A DNA stretch of 64,000 nucleotides, from the NCBI RefSeq assembly GCF_014697125.1, contig NZ_JACJRG010000001.1, forward strand, positions 124,001-188,000, given 5' to 3'. Source of the DNA: Anabaena minutissima FACHB-250 (GTDB taxonomy: Bacteria > Cyanobacteriota > Cyanobacteriia > Cyanobacteriales > Nostocaceae). Made by a program: the position numbers and the translations under genes. The notes under the pieces are model-generated. The model had not been told where the DNA came from. It saw nothing but the letters and a program-made list of their open reading frames with translations, and searched no databases. Shown piece by piece: positions 34,572 through 43,479 of this stretch (within the stretch, counting starts at the first letter, position 1; each line of letters starts with the position of its first letter).

Positions 34572-35459
34572 ATGCGAGTATCTGTTTGCATCACAACGAG
34601 AAATCGCCCTCAATACTTGGAAAATTGCCTGCGATCGCTATGGGATTCTGATACTAAACCTCACTCAGTAGTTGTATCAGATGATTCACCTGATCTAGAA
34701 GTACAAGAGCGCAATTATCAGATTGTGCAACAATATCCTCACATCACCTATCTGACCGGCCCACGGATTGGTGTTTGTGCTAACCGTAACAATGCTGTAA
34801 ATGCCATCCTTAGCTCTGAAACTGACTTCGTGGCTTTTATTGATGATGATATTTGTGTAGAACCAGATTTTATTACGCGTGCGATCGCGCAATACACAGA
34901 AATATCTCCAGAACAGAGAAATTCTACCATCCTGTCGGGTATCAGTCACAGTCCTGAAGGATGTGTGATGGCTTCTGGCAAGTTGTCTTTTCGAGGCTAT
35001 TTCTGTGCTAGTGACATACCCGAAACAGTAGCAATTCATGCCACTATTTTCCCTCGTCAGTTTTTTGACCAAGAACAGTGGGATGAAAATATCTTTTTTG
35101 GCTACGAAGATGCAGAATTATGTTTACGGGCTTTGAAGCGGGAATACAAGATTTTACACTGCCCAGAATTACGCGTGCTGAATACTGGGGACAACGGTAA
35201 AAGCTCTTTGATGGTGTCGGATATCGGCACTTTAACTTACTACGAAATTTCTATAGAAGCCGCTAGGCTCTACGTTGGCATTAAACGCTATAAAAATTTA
35301 TTTCCTAATTTGTTAAAACTAGCGGTTTTTTGTTTTGTATATTTCTTGCATATGACCGTATATCTATGGAGACGCAGCTCACTGCAAGCCTGGCCAGAAA
35401 TTATCCGTCGTTCCCATGTTGAAAGGTTATGGCAGTCGTCTCAATTGAAGTGGGGATGA
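34572..35459 (+). CDS. Family 2 glycosyltransferase
   Basis: A 295-residue GT2 enzyme with VSVCITTRNRPQYL, VVSDDSPDLEVQ, FIDDDICVEPDF and FGYEDAELCLRAL, the last like the ED general-base region. Near the C-terminus, FCFVYFLHMTVYLW is a probable membrane-contact helix. It is 63 bases after the previous GT2 gene. Acceptor sugar unknown. Confidence 0.87.
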   Translation: MRVSVCITTRNRPQYLENCLRSLWDSDTKPHSVVVSDDSPDLEVQERNYQIVQQYPHITYLTGPRIGVCANRNNAVNAILSSETDFVAFIDDDICVEPDFITRAIAQYTEISPEQRNSTILSGISHSPEGCVMASGKLSFRGYFCASDIPETVAIHATIFPRQFFDQEQWDENIFFGYEDAELCLRALKREYKILHCPELRVLNTGDNGKSSLMVSDIGTLTYYEISIEAARLYVGIKRYKNLFPNLLKLAVFCFVYFLHMTVYLWRRSSLQAWPEIIRRSHVERLWQSSQLKWG

Positions 35460-35560
35460 GGGGAATAGAGGAGCAGGGAGCAGGGAGCAGGGGGCAGGGA
35501 GCAGAGGAGATTTTATCCCAGTCCCCAATCCCCAGTCCTTTTATAACAGGATATTTAATT

Positions 35561-36688
35561 GTGAAACTATGTATTGTTACGCACAATGTAATAAAAGGTG
35601 ATGGTCAGGGACGGGTTAACTATGAGATTGCTTTAGAAGCAATTCGTCGTGGTCATCACGTTACTTTATTAGCTAGTCAGGTAGCTTTAGAACTAGAGCA
35701 GAGTGACCAAGTTAATTGGGTTGCTATTCCGGTGAAAGGATGGCCAACGGAATTACTCCGCAATATCATTTTTGCTATTTTTAGTACAAATTGGTTGCAT
35801 AAACATCGCACTGAGATTGATTTAGTCAAAATTAATGGTGCAATTACCCATGCTCCTGGTGATGTAAATGCAGCGCATTTTGTCCATAGTTCTTGGTTAA
35901 AATTCTCCTCTGGGAAGGCTGCACCGAAGTCACGCCGATTTTTATATAACTTTTACCAGTGGTTGTATACAGCGTTAAACGCACGTTGGGAAAAACAGGC
36001 TTTTCGTCAGGCGCGGGTTGTGGTGGCGGTTTCTAATAAAGTGGCAAAGGATTTGCAAGCTATTGGCGTATCACCGCAGAGTATTCAGGTGATTGTTAAT
36101 GGTGTGGATTTGCAGGAATTTTCACCAGGAAATAGCGATCGCCTGCAATGGAATCTACCACAAGAAGTCCCCCTAGCACTGTTTGCAGGGGATATTCGAC
36201 TCTCTCGCAAGAATTTAGATACAGTTCTTAAAGCCTTAGTACAAGTTCCCGATTTACATCTAGCGGTAGCTGGAATTACGGAAGGTAGCCCATATCTTCA
36301 GTTAGCGGAATCTTTGGGATTGAAAGAGCGAGTGCATTTTCTAGGACTGCGCCGTGATGTTCCCGACTTAATGAAAGCAGTAGATTTCGTCGTTTTTCCT
36401 TCACGGTATGAGCCTTTTGGCTTGGTAGTAATTGAAGCGATGGCTTCTGGTTTACCTGTAATTACCGCTAGTAGTACAGGTGCAGCCGATTTAGTTAAAC
36501 CTGAAGCTGGGATAGTTTTGGCAGACTCAGACGATGTGGAAGGTTTAGCCAAAGCTATGTTTTCTTTGACAAGCGATCGCCATTTAAGACAAACAATGGG
36601 TGAATCGGCTAGAGCGATCGCCACACAACACAGTTGGACAAGAATGGCTCAGTGCTATGTGGATTTATTCGAGGAGTTAAAGAAGTGA
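35561..36688 (+). CDS. Family 4 glycosyltransferase
   Basis: A 375-residue GT-B enzyme with VVVAVSNKVAKDL, NGVDLQEFSP, LFAGDIRLSRKNLD and FPSRYEPFGLVVIEAMASG, the canonical GT4 donor site. I start it at GTG 35561 because the longer in-frame stretch from 35429 translates heptamer-like repeat DNA (EEQGAGSRGQGAEE). Its stop overlaps the next start as TGATG, so the two are translationally coupled. Confidence 0.87.
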   Translation: MKLCIVTHNVIKGDGQGRVNYEIALEAIRRGHHVTLLASQVALELEQSDQVNWVAIPVKGWPTELLRNIIFAIFSTNWLHKHRTEIDLVKINGAITHAPGDVNAAHFVHSSWLKFSSGKAAPKSRRFLYNFYQWLYTALNARWEKQAFRQARVVVAVSNKVAKDLQAIGVSPQSIQVIVNGVDLQEFSPGNSDRLQWNLPQEVPLALFAGDIRLSRKNLDTVLKALVQVPDLHLAVAGITEGSPYLQLAESLGLKERVHFLGLRRDVPDLMKAVDFVVFPSRYEPFGLVVIEAMASGLPVITASSTGAADLVKPEAGIVLADSDDVEGLAKAMFSLTSDRHLRQTMGESARAIATQHSWTRMAQCYVDLFEELKK

Positions 36689-37608
36689 TGAAAATCACAG
36701 TTATCGTCCCCACTTATCGCCGGACTCAAGACCTAGCACGCTGTTTTGCCGCCCTACAAAAGCAAGCGCGACCAGTTGACGAGGTAGTAATAGTAGTCCG
36801 TGATTCCGACTATGAAACTTGGCAATTCCTCACCAAATTTGACCCGCAACTTTTGCCATTACGCGCTACCACAGTCAGCATTCCCGGAGTAGTAGCAGCG
36901 ATGAATGCTGGTTTGGATGTTGCCAAAGGAGACATTATCGCCTTTACCGATGATGATGCTGCTCCCCACAGTAATTGGTTAGCGCATATTGAAGCTCATT
37001 TTTTAGCAGACGATCGCATCGCTGGAGTGGGTGGACGCGATTGGGTATATCATGGCAAAAACTTAGAAGATGGAGTTTGCCCAGTAGTCGGTCAAGTGCA
37101 TTGGTTTGGGCGCATCATTGGTAATCACCATATAGGTATAGGTGCGCCGCGTGAGGTGGATGTTCTCAAGGGAGTCAACATGAGCTTTCGCCGCGCCGCT
37201 ATTCAACAACTGCATTTTGATCGGCGGATGCTGGGTACAGGCGCACAGGTTCACTTCGAGGTAGCTTTTTGTCTCTCCCTCAAGCGGGCTGGTTGGAAAC
37301 TCATCTACGATCCTCAGGTGGGAGTCAATCATTATCCAGCGCAACGATTCGACGAAGATCAACGCCACCAATTCAATCCCATTGCTGTAGTTAATGCCGT
37401 ACACAACGAAACCTTAGCATTGCTAGAACACTTGTCGCCCTCTCAAAAATTAGTATTTTTGTTCTGGGCAACATTCGTCGGCACAAGGGATGCTATGGGT
37501 TTTATTCAATGGTTACGCTTTCTTCCCAGTGAAGGCCTGTTAGCAGGACAAAAATTACTAGCCTCTTGGCGTGGTCGTTGGCAAGGTTGGCAGACTTGGC
37601 AAGGGTAG
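36688..37608 (+). CDS. Family 2 glycosyltransferase
   Basis: A 306-residue GT2 enzyme with ITVIVPTYRRTQDL, FTDDDAAPHSNWL as metal site, and VLKGVNMSFRRAA as acceptor-side motif. ATG 36688 shares one base with the preceding TGA. The C-terminal FLFWATFVGTRDAMGFIQWL segment is hydrophobic and may be membrane-associated. It probably works with the coupled GT4 enzyme. Confidence 0.87.
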   Translation: MKITVIVPTYRRTQDLARCFAALQKQARPVDEVVIVVRDSDYETWQFLTKFDPQLLPLRATTVSIPGVVAAMNAGLDVAKGDIIAFTDDDAAPHSNWLAHIEAHFLADDRIAGVGGRDWVYHGKNLEDGVCPVVGQVHWFGRIIGNHHIGIGAPREVDVLKGVNMSFRRAAIQQLHFDRRMLGTGAQVHFEVAFCLSLKRAGWKLIYDPQVGVNHYPAQRFDEDQRHQFNPIAVVNAVHNETLALLEHLSPSQKLVFLFWATFVGTRDAMGFIQWLRFLPSEGLLAGQKLLASWRGRWQGWQTWQG

Positions 37609-37752
37609 TTAATTCAAAATTCAAAATTCAAAATTATTCGCGTTAGCGTCACGCAGTGAAGAATTTTTTGACTTTTGACTTTTTTCTGCCCCATGCCCAA
37701 TTACATTAGCGTAGCGGGGCGCAGCCCATTAAGAATTATTTGGAGATTTTCA
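37609..37752. repeat. Repeat-rich spacer before the ligase-like gene
   Basis: Three tandem copies of ATTCAAA (about 37613-37634) are followed by GC-rich fragments such as GCGTTAGCGTCACGCAG and GCGTAGCGGGGCGCAG, members of dispersed repeats. Translating this stretch as an N-terminal extension of the next gene gives an unlikely peptide. Confidence 0.55.
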
Positions 37753-39177
37753 GTGGTTCAGATACATACACTTCCCAATAGTCCACCGAAACAAAACTTG
37801 AGTTTCGGAAAGCAACCGCCGTTAGCTTGGGCGGCTATACTATTCCTCGTGCTGTTTTCCGCAGTGTGCATTTTCGGAGGTGCGGCTGGCATCCTGCGGA
37901 CAGCTTATGTGATTATTTCCTTCGCTATTGGTATTTTCCTATATGTGCGATACCCCTTACTTTACACAGGTTTTACCTGGTGGATTTGGTTTGTAACGCC
38001 GTTTGTGACTCGTTTAGTTGATTATAAGAGTGGTTGGGATCCTACGCGTTTTATGCTGGTGTCACAATATTTAGTGACATTATTAACTTTACATACTTTT
38101 CTAAAAGAACTGCCGAAGTCGCTGCGCCAAGGCAGTTTACCCTTTGTTCTAGCATTTCTAGGGGTGTTTTATGGCTTTCTCGTAGGCATAATTAAAACAT
38201 CACCCTTTACTGCGGCGCGGGGACTTCTAGATTGGTTAACTCCTATTACTTTTGGTTTTTACCTATTTATCCACTGGCGAGATTATCCCCTCTACCGTCG
38301 TACCATTGAGCGTACTTTCCTCTGGGGAGTTTTGGTGACAGGAATCTATGGAATTTACCAGTTTTTAGTTGCTCCTGAGTGGGATGTATTCTGGCTAGTA
38401 AATACAAAATTGACTAGCATGGGTGATCCTGAACCGTTGAAACTACGCATCTGGAGTACAATGGCTTCCCCTGCACCCTATGCAGCTATGATGATGGCCG
38501 GATCACTATTATTATTTAGTAATAAAACATTTCTTCGGATTCCTGCTTCTGCGATCGCCTACTTGGCTTTCTTGCTCACAACAGTCCGGACATTATGGGG
38601 CGGATGGTTTATAGCATTTATTACTTTTATTACTTCATTAAAGGCACACCTGCAAATGCGCCTGTTTATAACTATTTTGCTCATGGCACTTTGTATAATT
38701 CCACTAACGCAAATAGAACAATTCTCTGAGACAATCTCTGAGCGGTTTGAAACGTTTTCTCAGTTGGAGAAAGATGACAGTGCTAAAGTAAGACAAAAAA
38801 TATATGAAGATGGTCTTAATAGTGCTTTAACTAATGGTTTAGGTAACGGTGTAGGTAATACTTTTATTGTTAATAAAAAAGGTATCTTAGAACCGATTGT
38901 AATTGACAGTGGCATTCTAGATATGTTTTTTACATTAGGTTGGTTTGGAGGTGTCTTTTATTTAGTAGCAATATTTATGGCGTTTGCAAAATCGTTTCAA
39001 TATTCTGAATACCGTTTTGATACTTTCATGGCTGCATCTAGAGCTATTAGCCTCGGTATGTTGTCAACACTATTAGGCAATAGTGGGATGTTGGGAATGC
39101 CTGGGATGGTACTTTGGGGTTTTATAGCTCTGGCTATGGCAGGGCATAAATATCATGTACGTTCACGAATCGATTAG
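37753..39177 (+). CDS. O-antigen ligase/polymerase-like membrane protein
   Basis: About 474 residues with ten or more hydrophobic segments and a large loop containing GNGVGNTF near the C-terminus, as in Wzy/WaaL-like proteins. GTG 37753 has TGGAG 7 bases upstream; in-frame ATGs at 37675 and 37693 lie in repeat DNA. The conserved tail region is GWFGGVFYLV. It should polymerise or transfer the polysaccharide outside the cytoplasmic membrane. It is the last plus-strand gene of the island. Confidence 0.8.
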   Translation: MVQIHTLPNSPPKQNLSFGKQPPLAWAAILFLVLFSAVCIFGGAAGILRTAYVIISFAIGIFLYVRYPLLYTGFTWWIWFVTPFVTRLVDYKSGWDPTRFMLVSQYLVTLLTLHTFLKELPKSLRQGSLPFVLAFLGVFYGFLVGIIKTSPFTAARGLLDWLTPITFGFYLFIHWRDYPLYRRTIERTFLWGVLVTGIYGIYQFLVAPEWDVFWLVNTKLTSMGDPEPLKLRIWSTMASPAPYAAMMMAGSLLLFSNKTFLRIPASAIAYLAFLLTTVRTLWGGWFIAFITFITSLKAHLQMRLFITILLMALCIIPLTQIEQFSETISERFETFSQLEKDDSAKVRQKIYEDGLNSALTNGLGNGVGNTFIVNKKGILEPIVIDSGILDMFFTLGWFGGVFYLVAIFMAFAKSFQYSEYRFDTFMAASRAISLGMLSTLLGNSGMLGMPGMVLWGFIALAMAGHKYHVRSRID

Positions 39178-39423
39178 GGACTGGGGACGAATGAAAAAGC
39201 AGGGGAGCAGGGAGCAAGGGAGCAGGGGAAAAAATCACCTGCCTCTTATCAAGTGTGTAGAGACTTTGCAATCCAACGTCTCTATTTTGTTGGATGATAT
39301 CAAGTTCAGATAATTACTTGTCATAGCGAATACTTTGCTCACAATGAAGGAAGTTTTGTCACTGATCAAGTGAACTTAATATTATTATTAGACATCTCCA
39401 AAAATGAAATATACGTTATCCAT

Positions 39424-39470
39424 AAACTTGTAGAGACGTAGCATTGCTACGTCTCTACAAGTTTATTTTT
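39424..39470. terminator. 19-bp hairpin between convergent genes
   Basis: Arms AAACTTGTAGAGACGTAGC (39424-39442) and its exact complement (39446-39464) with a 3-base loop, followed by ATTTTT. This is a good intrinsic terminator for the plus-strand island. A second palindrome, GACGCGAT-TT-ATCGCGTC (39508-39525), lies next to the converging GT4 gene. Both share the GAGACG/CGTCTC unit of dispersed repeats. Confidence 0.7.
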
Positions 39471-39554
39471 CACCAGATATCTAGTATAGTTAAAATTGGT
39501 TTTTCAAGACGCGATTTATCGCGTCTCTACATGAGGGTTTTGTGCCTCGATTTT

Positions 39555-40652
39555 TTAGATTTTGGATGGCATCTCAATATATGTTGCTGAGTTCTTGGCA
39601 ATCAACTCACCATATACTACTAAAGTTTCTTGATTCACACGCCCAACGGTCAGCCATTCTAGATTTTGTTGTGCTTGCTTCTTCCACTGGTACAGTCTAT
39701 GAGGATTCCTAAGTAAGTCTGCTAAAGCTTTTGCTAGAGCCTGACTATCTTTAGGTGGAACTAGGATACCTGCCTGTCCACCATCTAAGGCTTCAGGAAT
39801 ACCGTCTACGTTAGTGGCAACAATAGCACAACCGGCTTCTCTAGCTTCTGGGATTACCAGTGGGGAGGGGTCACGGTGGGAGGCGAGAACAAAGATATCA
39901 GCTGCTAAGAGGTAACGTTGCGGCTCTGGCTGAAAACCTTCAAAATGGATGCGACTACTAAAACCTGTTTTTTGGGCTTTGTCTGCAAAAGTTTCTCTGT
40001 CTGGGCCATTGCCTACTAAATAGAGATGTGTTTGAGGAAATTCTGCGGCGATTTGCGCGAAAGCATCAATTAACTCACTAATGCCTTTGCGTTGATACAT
40101 CCCGGCTACTGTAGCGATCGCTGGCTGTTGTAATTCTACAGGCTGGTACTCTTGAATGTTACGGGTGCGGACGCTACCTAATGTCCCATTAGATATTACC
40201 CGTAATTTATGCTCTGGAATCCCCCGCCGTGCCATTGATTTAGCAACCGCCTTGCTGACAGCAATTACCCGATCGGCTATTCCCATCAGTACCGCACTGC
40301 TTTGGAATTCGTTGTGTACTGTGGCAACTAAGCCATAACTATCAGCAGCTTTGAGAAATCTCCCTAATACAACCCCTGTCATCATATGAGCATGGACAAT
40401 ATCCGGCTGAAATTCTTTGATAATGGCTCGATAACGTCTAACCGCATTAATTAAATTGATTGGTGTCCTAGTTTGATCTAATTGAAAGTGCTGGACACCA
40501 TAATTTGCTAATAATATTTCATATTCTCCGCCAGCAGATGCAACAGCCACTTCATGACCGTTTTTTGCTTGCAGACAAGCTAAGTCCACAGCTACATTGA
40601 CGATGCCGTTACCAATTTCTCGGACGTGGTTCAAAATATGTAGTACACGCAT
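39555..40652 (-). CDS. Family 4 glycosyltransferase
   Basis: A 365-residue GT-B enzyme with MRVLHILNHVREIGNGIVNV at the start, DIVHAHMMTGVVLG, RVISNGT, GMYQRKGISELIDAF and SHRDPSPLVIPEAREAGCAI, the GT4 donor site. It faces the island and has its own start region with GAGTAAT-type repeats upstream. It probably joins polysaccharide synthesis as well. Confidence 0.87.
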   Translation of the reverse strand: MRVLHILNHVREIGNGIVNVAVDLACLQAKNGHEVAVASAGGEYEILLANYGVQHFQLDQTRTPINLINAVRRYRAIIKEFQPDIVHAHMMTGVVLGRFLKAADSYGLVATVHNEFQSSAVLMGIADRVIAVSKAVAKSMARRGIPEHKLRVISNGTLGSVRTRNIQEYQPVELQQPAIATVAGMYQRKGISELIDAFAQIAAEFPQTHLYLVGNGPDRETFADKAQKTGFSSRIHFEGFQPEPQRYLLAADIFVLASHRDPSPLVIPEAREAGCAIVATNVDGIPEALDGGQAGILVPPKDSQALAKALADLLRNPHRLYQWKKQAQQNLEWLTVGRVNQETLVVYGELIAKNSATYIEMPSKI

Positions 40653-40683
40653 TTACTTGCCAGTGTTTAGTTACAGTTTGAAT

Positions 40684-40780
40684 GAGTAAAGAGTGCTGAG
40701 TGCTGAGTGCTGAGTGATGAGTAAGGAGTAATGAGTGATGAGTAAGGAGTAATGAGTAATGAGTAATGAGTAAGGAGTTT
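40684..40780. repeat. GAGTGCT/GAGTAAT heptamer tandem repeats
   Basis: About 13 imperfect heptamers (GAGTGCT, GAGTGAT, GAGTAAG, GAGTAAT) between two minus-strand genes, followed to 40840 by C-rich TCCCCCTGCT-like repeats. They match the array after 24.9 kb. No gene function is suggested. Confidence 0.85.
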
Positions 40781-40847
40781 TTCTCCTCTACTCCCCCTGC
40801 TTCCCCTGCTTTTCCTGCTCCCCCTGCTCCCCCCACACCCTCACGTT

Positions 40848-43049
40848 TCACCCTGGTAGGCGATACATCATCACTTTGCCTTTGGCATTTTCTTCTACAA
40901 ATACTAGATACTCACCATTTGAGCGTTGAAAAGCGCGGATACCGTAGGGTATATCCACCCAGCCACTTTCTCCGTTGACTTCTGGGCCTGGTTTTAATAT
41001 TTGTAGTTGTTTTCCTGTGGTGGCGTTATAGGCGTAAACCTCCGCCATTTTACTAGCTACTGCAAAAACTCTATCTCCCGCTACATCCATTGATTTAATA
41101 TGCAGTTTGGGGTTAGTTTTGGTTTCATAAGGCAAGGCTATCCGCCAACGTAGATTTTTTTTCTTACTCCAGTTGTCGTAACGCACTATCTCTGTACCAA
41201 CTAACCCCCAATCACCATCTAAGTTGGGGCGATCGCTTGTATACCCTCCCAGATACATAACATCCTGTTTGGGAATATACTTAATCCTGGTTAGGGTTTT
41301 GAAAGGTGCTGGCATGGGTATTCTTGCCCCAGTACCTTGACCATAAATCGGACAACCATGAGTGTCTAATTTCTGATAAGGATAATGTTTGATATAGCCA
41401 GCTTCGGCTGCTTGCCAAATATCTCCTTTGCTGTCAACTTCCCAACCCCAGACAGAAGCATCTTCTTCACCAAGAGTTTTGTATTCATTGCTTTGAATTG
41501 AACCATCACCATTGACATCTCGCCATAACCAACTACCGTTTTTGGGTTGATTAGCTGGCCATTTGAGATGGTTCTTGCCAAATATACCGCAAGGAACGGC
41601 AATTTCACCATCAAAACGGTAAATTAATAGACGTTCTGCCATCATTTCTGAGGAGAGATAAAGTAACCTTTTTCCTCCAAGGCGGCGAACGAAGGCGGCT
41701 GTGGGTGTGGTATGTAGTCTGCCATCATCGGGATAGCGGAATTTATCTAGGGTATATGCTTTATATGTCCATTCTTTGCCGTTATTTTTGCTGTAGTCCA
41801 TGACGAAGTGTTCATTTTTAGTAAACACATCTTTACCATCACTATCAGGATCGGTATCGGCATTATCTACGAATTGCAAACCCAGTAAACGCCACTGGAG
41901 TTTTCCTGATGGCGAGAACATCCTTAAATCTGCACCAGTGCTATTGAAACCATGATTGCTAATGTAGATATTGCCTGCTGTATCTGTACCAACTCCGGTA
42001 ATGCCGTAAAGTTTTGAATCTTTGATTTCACCACGAATCCCGCTATAAATGCCGCCTTTATCGCCAAAAGTGCCAATCTGCACTGGTTTTTTGGCAATGT
42101 TGTAAATTAATACTTGCTGACGCTGGTTATTTTCTGCAACTAACAGTTTATCTTGTGGAGTTACTGCGATCGCCGTTGGCTGCACTACATCTGTAATCTG
42201 TTGGGGTAATTGCTTTCCTTGGGGGGTATAACGAACAATTTTGGCAGCAGTTTTATTCTTTTTGTTTTGAACAACCCATAGATTATTTTGCCGATCAATA
42301 GCGATCGCAGCTGGATTCGTCACGCTAAAACTGCGTAGTTCCTGCATGGTGTCGCTGTTGTAAACCCGGATGCGATCGGTAGCTACATCACTTACATATA
42401 AATCGTTACCGATAGTTGCTAATCCAGTAACTTCATTTTTTGTATTGATAATGAGCATACTTTTATCCCAACCACGCCCCCCAGCGAATGGGGCTGGTTT
42501 GCCAGATAAGGTATAGCGTCTAACACAGTACCAAGTCGTTCCCTTTGGGGGATAATCATCCTCTGGTTTCCCTTCAGGTGATTGCTGCATACCTACATAG
42601 AGGTATTGTTTATTGGCTGTAATTGCTATTCCTCCCAGCCTTCCCCAGCCATGTAAGTCATCAACTTTACCGATGACATCACCATTCTTATAAATACCTA
42701 CTTCCCTACCAGCTTCATCCCAATGACTATTCACATAAACTGTGCCATCTGGGGCAACATACATCCCAGCCATTTGAATCTGTACCCACTTTTTACCGCT
42801 AAAGGTATTACCCAGCCAAGATGTTTTGTAAGCTGGTTTTGCTGATACCTGATAAGTAGTGGCTGGTACTGTATTTAAAGTCCCAGATATGGGATTGCCT
42901 ATGGGAGCAACAATCACTGCCATAGCTAAGACTAGTATAAAAAGATATATTCTTAAACCACGAAAATTTCTATTACGAGAGAGTTTATTGATATATTGAC
43001 TACAATTTTGATACAAGTTACTCAACTGTGTTCCTAATCTTTTTTCCAT
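40848..43049 (-). CDS. Exported beta-propeller (NHL-like) protein
   Basis: A 733-residue protein with one N-terminal membrane helix or signal anchor (about 33-52, IYLFILVLAMAVIVAPIG). The rest is a series of NHL-like repeats such as GLATIGNDLYVSDVATDRI, AIAIDRQNNLWVV and GVGTDTAGNIYISNHG, probably two propellers. Two calcium-loop-like motifs occur: DTDPDSDGKDVF and DVNGDGSIQSNEY. It is likely outside the cytoplasmic membrane and may bind glycan or cell surface. Its position beside the island suggests an accessory role, which is inference. Confidence 0.75.
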   Translation of the reverse strand: MEKRLGTQLSNLYQNCSQYINKLSRNRNFRGLRIYLFILVLAMAVIVAPIGNPISGTLNTVPATTYQVSAKPAYKTSWLGNTFSGKKWVQIQMAGMYVAPDGTVYVNSHWDEAGREVGIYKNGDVIGKVDDLHGWGRLGGIAITANKQYLYVGMQQSPEGKPEDDYPPKGTTWYCVRRYTLSGKPAPFAGGRGWDKSMLIINTKNEVTGLATIGNDLYVSDVATDRIRVYNSDTMQELRSFSVTNPAAIAIDRQNNLWVVQNKKNKTAAKIVRYTPQGKQLPQQITDVVQPTAIAVTPQDKLLVAENNQRQQVLIYNIAKKPVQIGTFGDKGGIYSGIRGEIKDSKLYGITGVGTDTAGNIYISNHGFNSTGADLRMFSPSGKLQWRLLGLQFVDNADTDPDSDGKDVFTKNEHFVMDYSKNNGKEWTYKAYTLDKFRYPDDGRLHTTPTAAFVRRLGGKRLLYLSSEMMAERLLIYRFDGEIAVPCGIFGKNHLKWPANQPKNGSWLWRDVNGDGSIQSNEYKTLGEEDASVWGWEVDSKGDIWQAAEAGYIKHYPYQKLDTHGCPIYGQGTGARIPMPAPFKTLTRIKYIPKQDVMYLGGYTSDRPNLDGDWGLVGTEIVRYDNWSKKKNLRWRIALPYETKTNPKLHIKSMDVAGDRVFAVASKMAEVYAYNATTGKQLQILKPGPEVNGESGWVDIPYGIRAFQRSNGEYLVFVEENAKGKVMMYRLPG

Positions 43050-43279
43050 AGTTAGGTTGATTTTTAAATTACTTTTAATTCATCAATACCTACAGTTCAA
43101 ATAAACTATCAATTTTTTCATTTATTTGAACCTGATGAATTCTATTTCTGGTAGAACACGTACATAAGCTAACAGATGATTAATAGGTTTTTATTATATT
43201 CACTAGATTTTTATCAAAAACTTACATTTTTTTAAAGACAATATTCTAGGAATATTTTTCATGTATTAATATTTACTAT

Positions 43280-43344
43280 GTAGGGTGCGTCAGTGCGATA
43301 GATTCTAACTACACCAAAAAAATACTTATCCTGACGCACCCTAC
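43280..43344. repeat. 65-bp element with 14-bp inverted ends
   Basis: GTAGGGTGCGTCAG (43280-43293) and its exact complement (43331-43344) flank 37 bases. It lies in the 430-base spacer between divergent genes. It looks like a small MITE or dispersed palindrome. A related GAGTGTGTTG...CAACGCACCCTC sequence is near 16160. Confidence 0.65.
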
Positions 43345-43479
43345 TAACTTGGGATGATTGCTTTTTTGGAGTTCCCTTACATTTACTTCTTGTGGAACAC
43401 TGATTTACAAACCATAGACAGATTCTATCTTCTGTATTTTTCAGTATCATCAGCTACGATTGATGAGTGAGGAAACTGA

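Noticed and set aside
35429..35560. N-terminal extension of the GT4 gene
   Set aside because: It translates heptamer-like repeat DNA and overlaps the previous gene. GTG 35561 gives a normal GT4 N-terminus.
37675..37752. N-terminal extension of the ligase-like protein
   Set aside because: It lies in dispersed repeat DNA. The GTG at 37753 has a proper binding site.
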